A stretch of 64,000 nucleotides of DNA. Origin: Scenedesmus sp. ARA3. Its lineage: Eukaryota > Chlorophyta > Chlorophyceae > Sphaeropleales > Scenedesmaceae. This document shows, piece by piece, positions 62,335-64,000 of the stretch. Where the stretch lies: positions 190,969 to 254,968 of the forward strand of contig RWJK01001243.1 in NCBI GenBank assembly GCA_004335835.1, written 5' to 3'. Every line of letters begins with the position of its first letter. Positions within the stretch are counted from its first letter, which is position 1. The position numbers were made by a program, and so were the translations under genes. The notes under the pieces are model-generated. The model was given only the letters and a program-made list of their open reading frames with translations, was not told the DNA's origin and ran no database searches.

Positions 62335-63650
62335 GCACGTGCTTGTGCTGCAGCTAGCAGTAGCTCGTGGTGCGCAGTGCAGGTTGCTCCTTGCAGTGCA
62401 GCTGGCAGTGCTAGCAGCTTTGCAGGGTAGCAGCAGCAAAGGCTGGATGGGTGCAGCACCTGTGTTCATGTGACTGCGCGTGCAGTCCGCAATGTGGTGT
62501 TGGCTCTGAAGGCGCTGGCCTGTGGTATGCTGCTGCTGTGTCGTGCTGCTGAGCTGCGGGCCTGCGCGCCTGCAGCTGACTTGCTGGTGTGTAGCAGCCA
62601 GCTGGGCTGCTTCTGCATTGGTTTGCTACTGCAGGCGTGCCTGTCCTGTGTGCTGTAGTCGGCAAGCCTGTCGTGTCCGGCAGTAGTCGTGTAGGTAGCG
62701 AGCAGCAACTGTTAGGTACCATGAGTGTTCGCTAGGCATAGGAGAGTCAGTGTACACTACTGTTGACCAACTTATGATCCGTGTCCTGTTGGGACAGGGC
62801 AGTGTGCGCCCATGCATTGCCTGAACTGACTTTGACAGAACGACTAGTTAGAGAAGACTGTTGGCATGGCTGGAGCAGTAGTCAAACCTTTTGGCATCCA
62901 TGCCAACAGAGGTGTCTGCCCATCGCTATGAGGAGCTGGACACGTGGCATCAGCTTGTTAATGCCTGCGCAACATGTGTGGTTACTGTGCACTGCCATGA
63001 TCAATTGATGGCGGTAGCCCTTTTCACACCGGTGACGCTGTGTCACTGGTTGCCATTTCCAGTAGCCTGCTTGAATGGCCAGTAAGCTTGACCAGCTGGA
63101 AGATGCTTGGTGCTTATGTTTGCGGCATCACAGATTCCTGTGTATCAGGCTAGTGCCCGGCATCTTTGCATATGCATCCAGGGCAGTATGCTGCAGGGAA
63201 GCCCCGTGTGGGCTGAAACGAGGGCTGCAACTGTGCAGTGTCCCTTATCCGCTGACAATATGTCACAATCGTGCATGCTGTAACACTGCAAAGCTTGACT
63301 TAGTTGTGCTGTGAGGGCATTGTGTGGCAGCTTGTAAGCATTGCTCTCGTGCGCATGTCTCAGCACTGCAGTTACACAGCGACCGAGTTGTAGCATAGCT
63401 GTCGGTGATGCATCGAGTCAAAAGGGCAATTGCAACTGCTATGTGCTGTTGTTAAGTTTACCTAAGCCTTAGGTGAGCGCATGTCCGTGCGATTTGCTGT
63501 CCACGGACAACTGGAAAACCAATGTTTCACAACAGGGATGCAAGGGCGTGATGTAGCCGGAAAAGCCTGAAAAGCCATAGCCAAGCAGCCAATCACTTGC
63601 GTAACACATTCTGATATTATAACTTATAAAGAAGGTTGAGGGCAGCACTC
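62335..63650. other. Stretch with no recognised gene downstream of MinE
   Basis: Probably the MinE 3' UTR followed by spacer. Short open frames on both strands have no familiar motif. Confidence 0.5.
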
Positions 63651-63930
63651 ACCGGCTGGACAGTCGCACAGCCCAATCATGGCATTGCAGACACCCACAG
63701 AGGAGCAGTTGCTTGGGCAGCTCTTGCTATAGGCAGGTGGCAGCTGGCAGGTCTGGCTGGTTGAAGTATGGCCCACACCACCGCAGCCTGGTGCCTCTGC
63801 AGCGGAGCTTGATCCGCCTGGAGTGTGCCTGCTTGTGCAGACCGCGATGGTTGGTGTTTTTGTATCTGTTGGACAGTACTCGTGAATGTGATTCTGGTTG
63901 TGACTCACTGACACCATCTTGGTGCACACA
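63651..63930 (-). CDS. Orphan exon with an EGF-like Cys pattern (partial gene or remnant)
   Basis: On the minus strand an open frame ends at a good donor (CCAGCCG/GTGAGT, near 63650). It encodes SCPSNCSSVGVCNAMIGLCD followed by CPAG, the C-x-x-x-C-x(5)-C-x(6)-C-x-C spacing of an EGF-like module. In green algae such modules often precede exostosin-like glycosyltransferase domains. The 5' boundary is unknown; a possible Met lies at about 63918. I found no continuing exon in 62335-63640, so it may be a remnant, or the next exon may be unrecognisable by eye. Confidence 0.35.
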
Positions 63931-64000
63931 TGCTGCTGCTGCTGCTGCTGCTGCTGCCTGAGATAAAGCATTGCTACTAGAGGATACGTGCACGTGTAAC

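Overview
This window looks like nuclear DNA of a chlorophycean green alga. The genes are intron-rich, and plastid proteins (a MinE division factor, an STN8-type thylakoid kinase, an octotricopeptide-repeat organelle RNA factor) sit beside a plant-type legumain and an axonemal dynein intermediate chain of the IC138/WDR78 type, so the lineage makes or recently made flagella. Proteins carry long Ala, Gln and Ser runs, and CAG/CTG triplet tracts are everywhere. All gene models were spliced by eye from GT-AG sites. In most models the exon lengths add up to an open frame and junction phases match; names rest on remembered family motifs, with no database search.

Layout: 19-9632 (-) SYF1/XAB2 splicing factor, 3' end outside the window; 10279-14352 (+) legumain; 15486-19206 (-) short-chain dehydrogenase; 20319-27536 (-) IC138-like dynein intermediate chain; 27987-28925 (+) small PAM2-motif protein; 30475-35093 (+) fusion of a 2H phosphoesterase (2'-5' RNA ligase-like) with a gamma-glutamylcyclotransferase-like domain; 35841-38706 (+) Gly-rich GxG protein, with an assembly gap in its last intron; 38920-39827 (+) 182-residue membrane-anchored Cys/His protein; 41618-47883 (-) OPR protein; 48298-53289 (+) STN8-like kinase; 55651-60268 (-) RS-rich protein, 5' end not found; 61609-62334 (+) plastid MinE; about 63651-63930 (-) an orphan EGF-like exon. 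Several neighbours are divergent pairs with short shared upstream regions (SYF1/legumain, IC138/PAM2 protein, OPR/STN8, RS protein/MinE). The genes do not form one pathway.

The most striking property is not a gene. In ten of the twelve well-supported genes the ends of exons are repeated, one to four times, inside the adjacent introns. Each repeat unit holds the last or first 30-180 bases of the exon plus its splice site plus a piece of intron, so exon-intron junctions sit inside small tandem arrays of roughly 100-250 bp period. I count more than 60 such exon echoes, diverged by point changes and small indels. Three final exons are echoed past their stop codons, so the process is not restricted to introns. 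Other non-coding structures include a 165-bp fold-back element with a target-site duplication, a large inverted minisatellite, a 119-bp palindrome, an 8 x 23 bp minisatellite and a 33-unit CTG tract.
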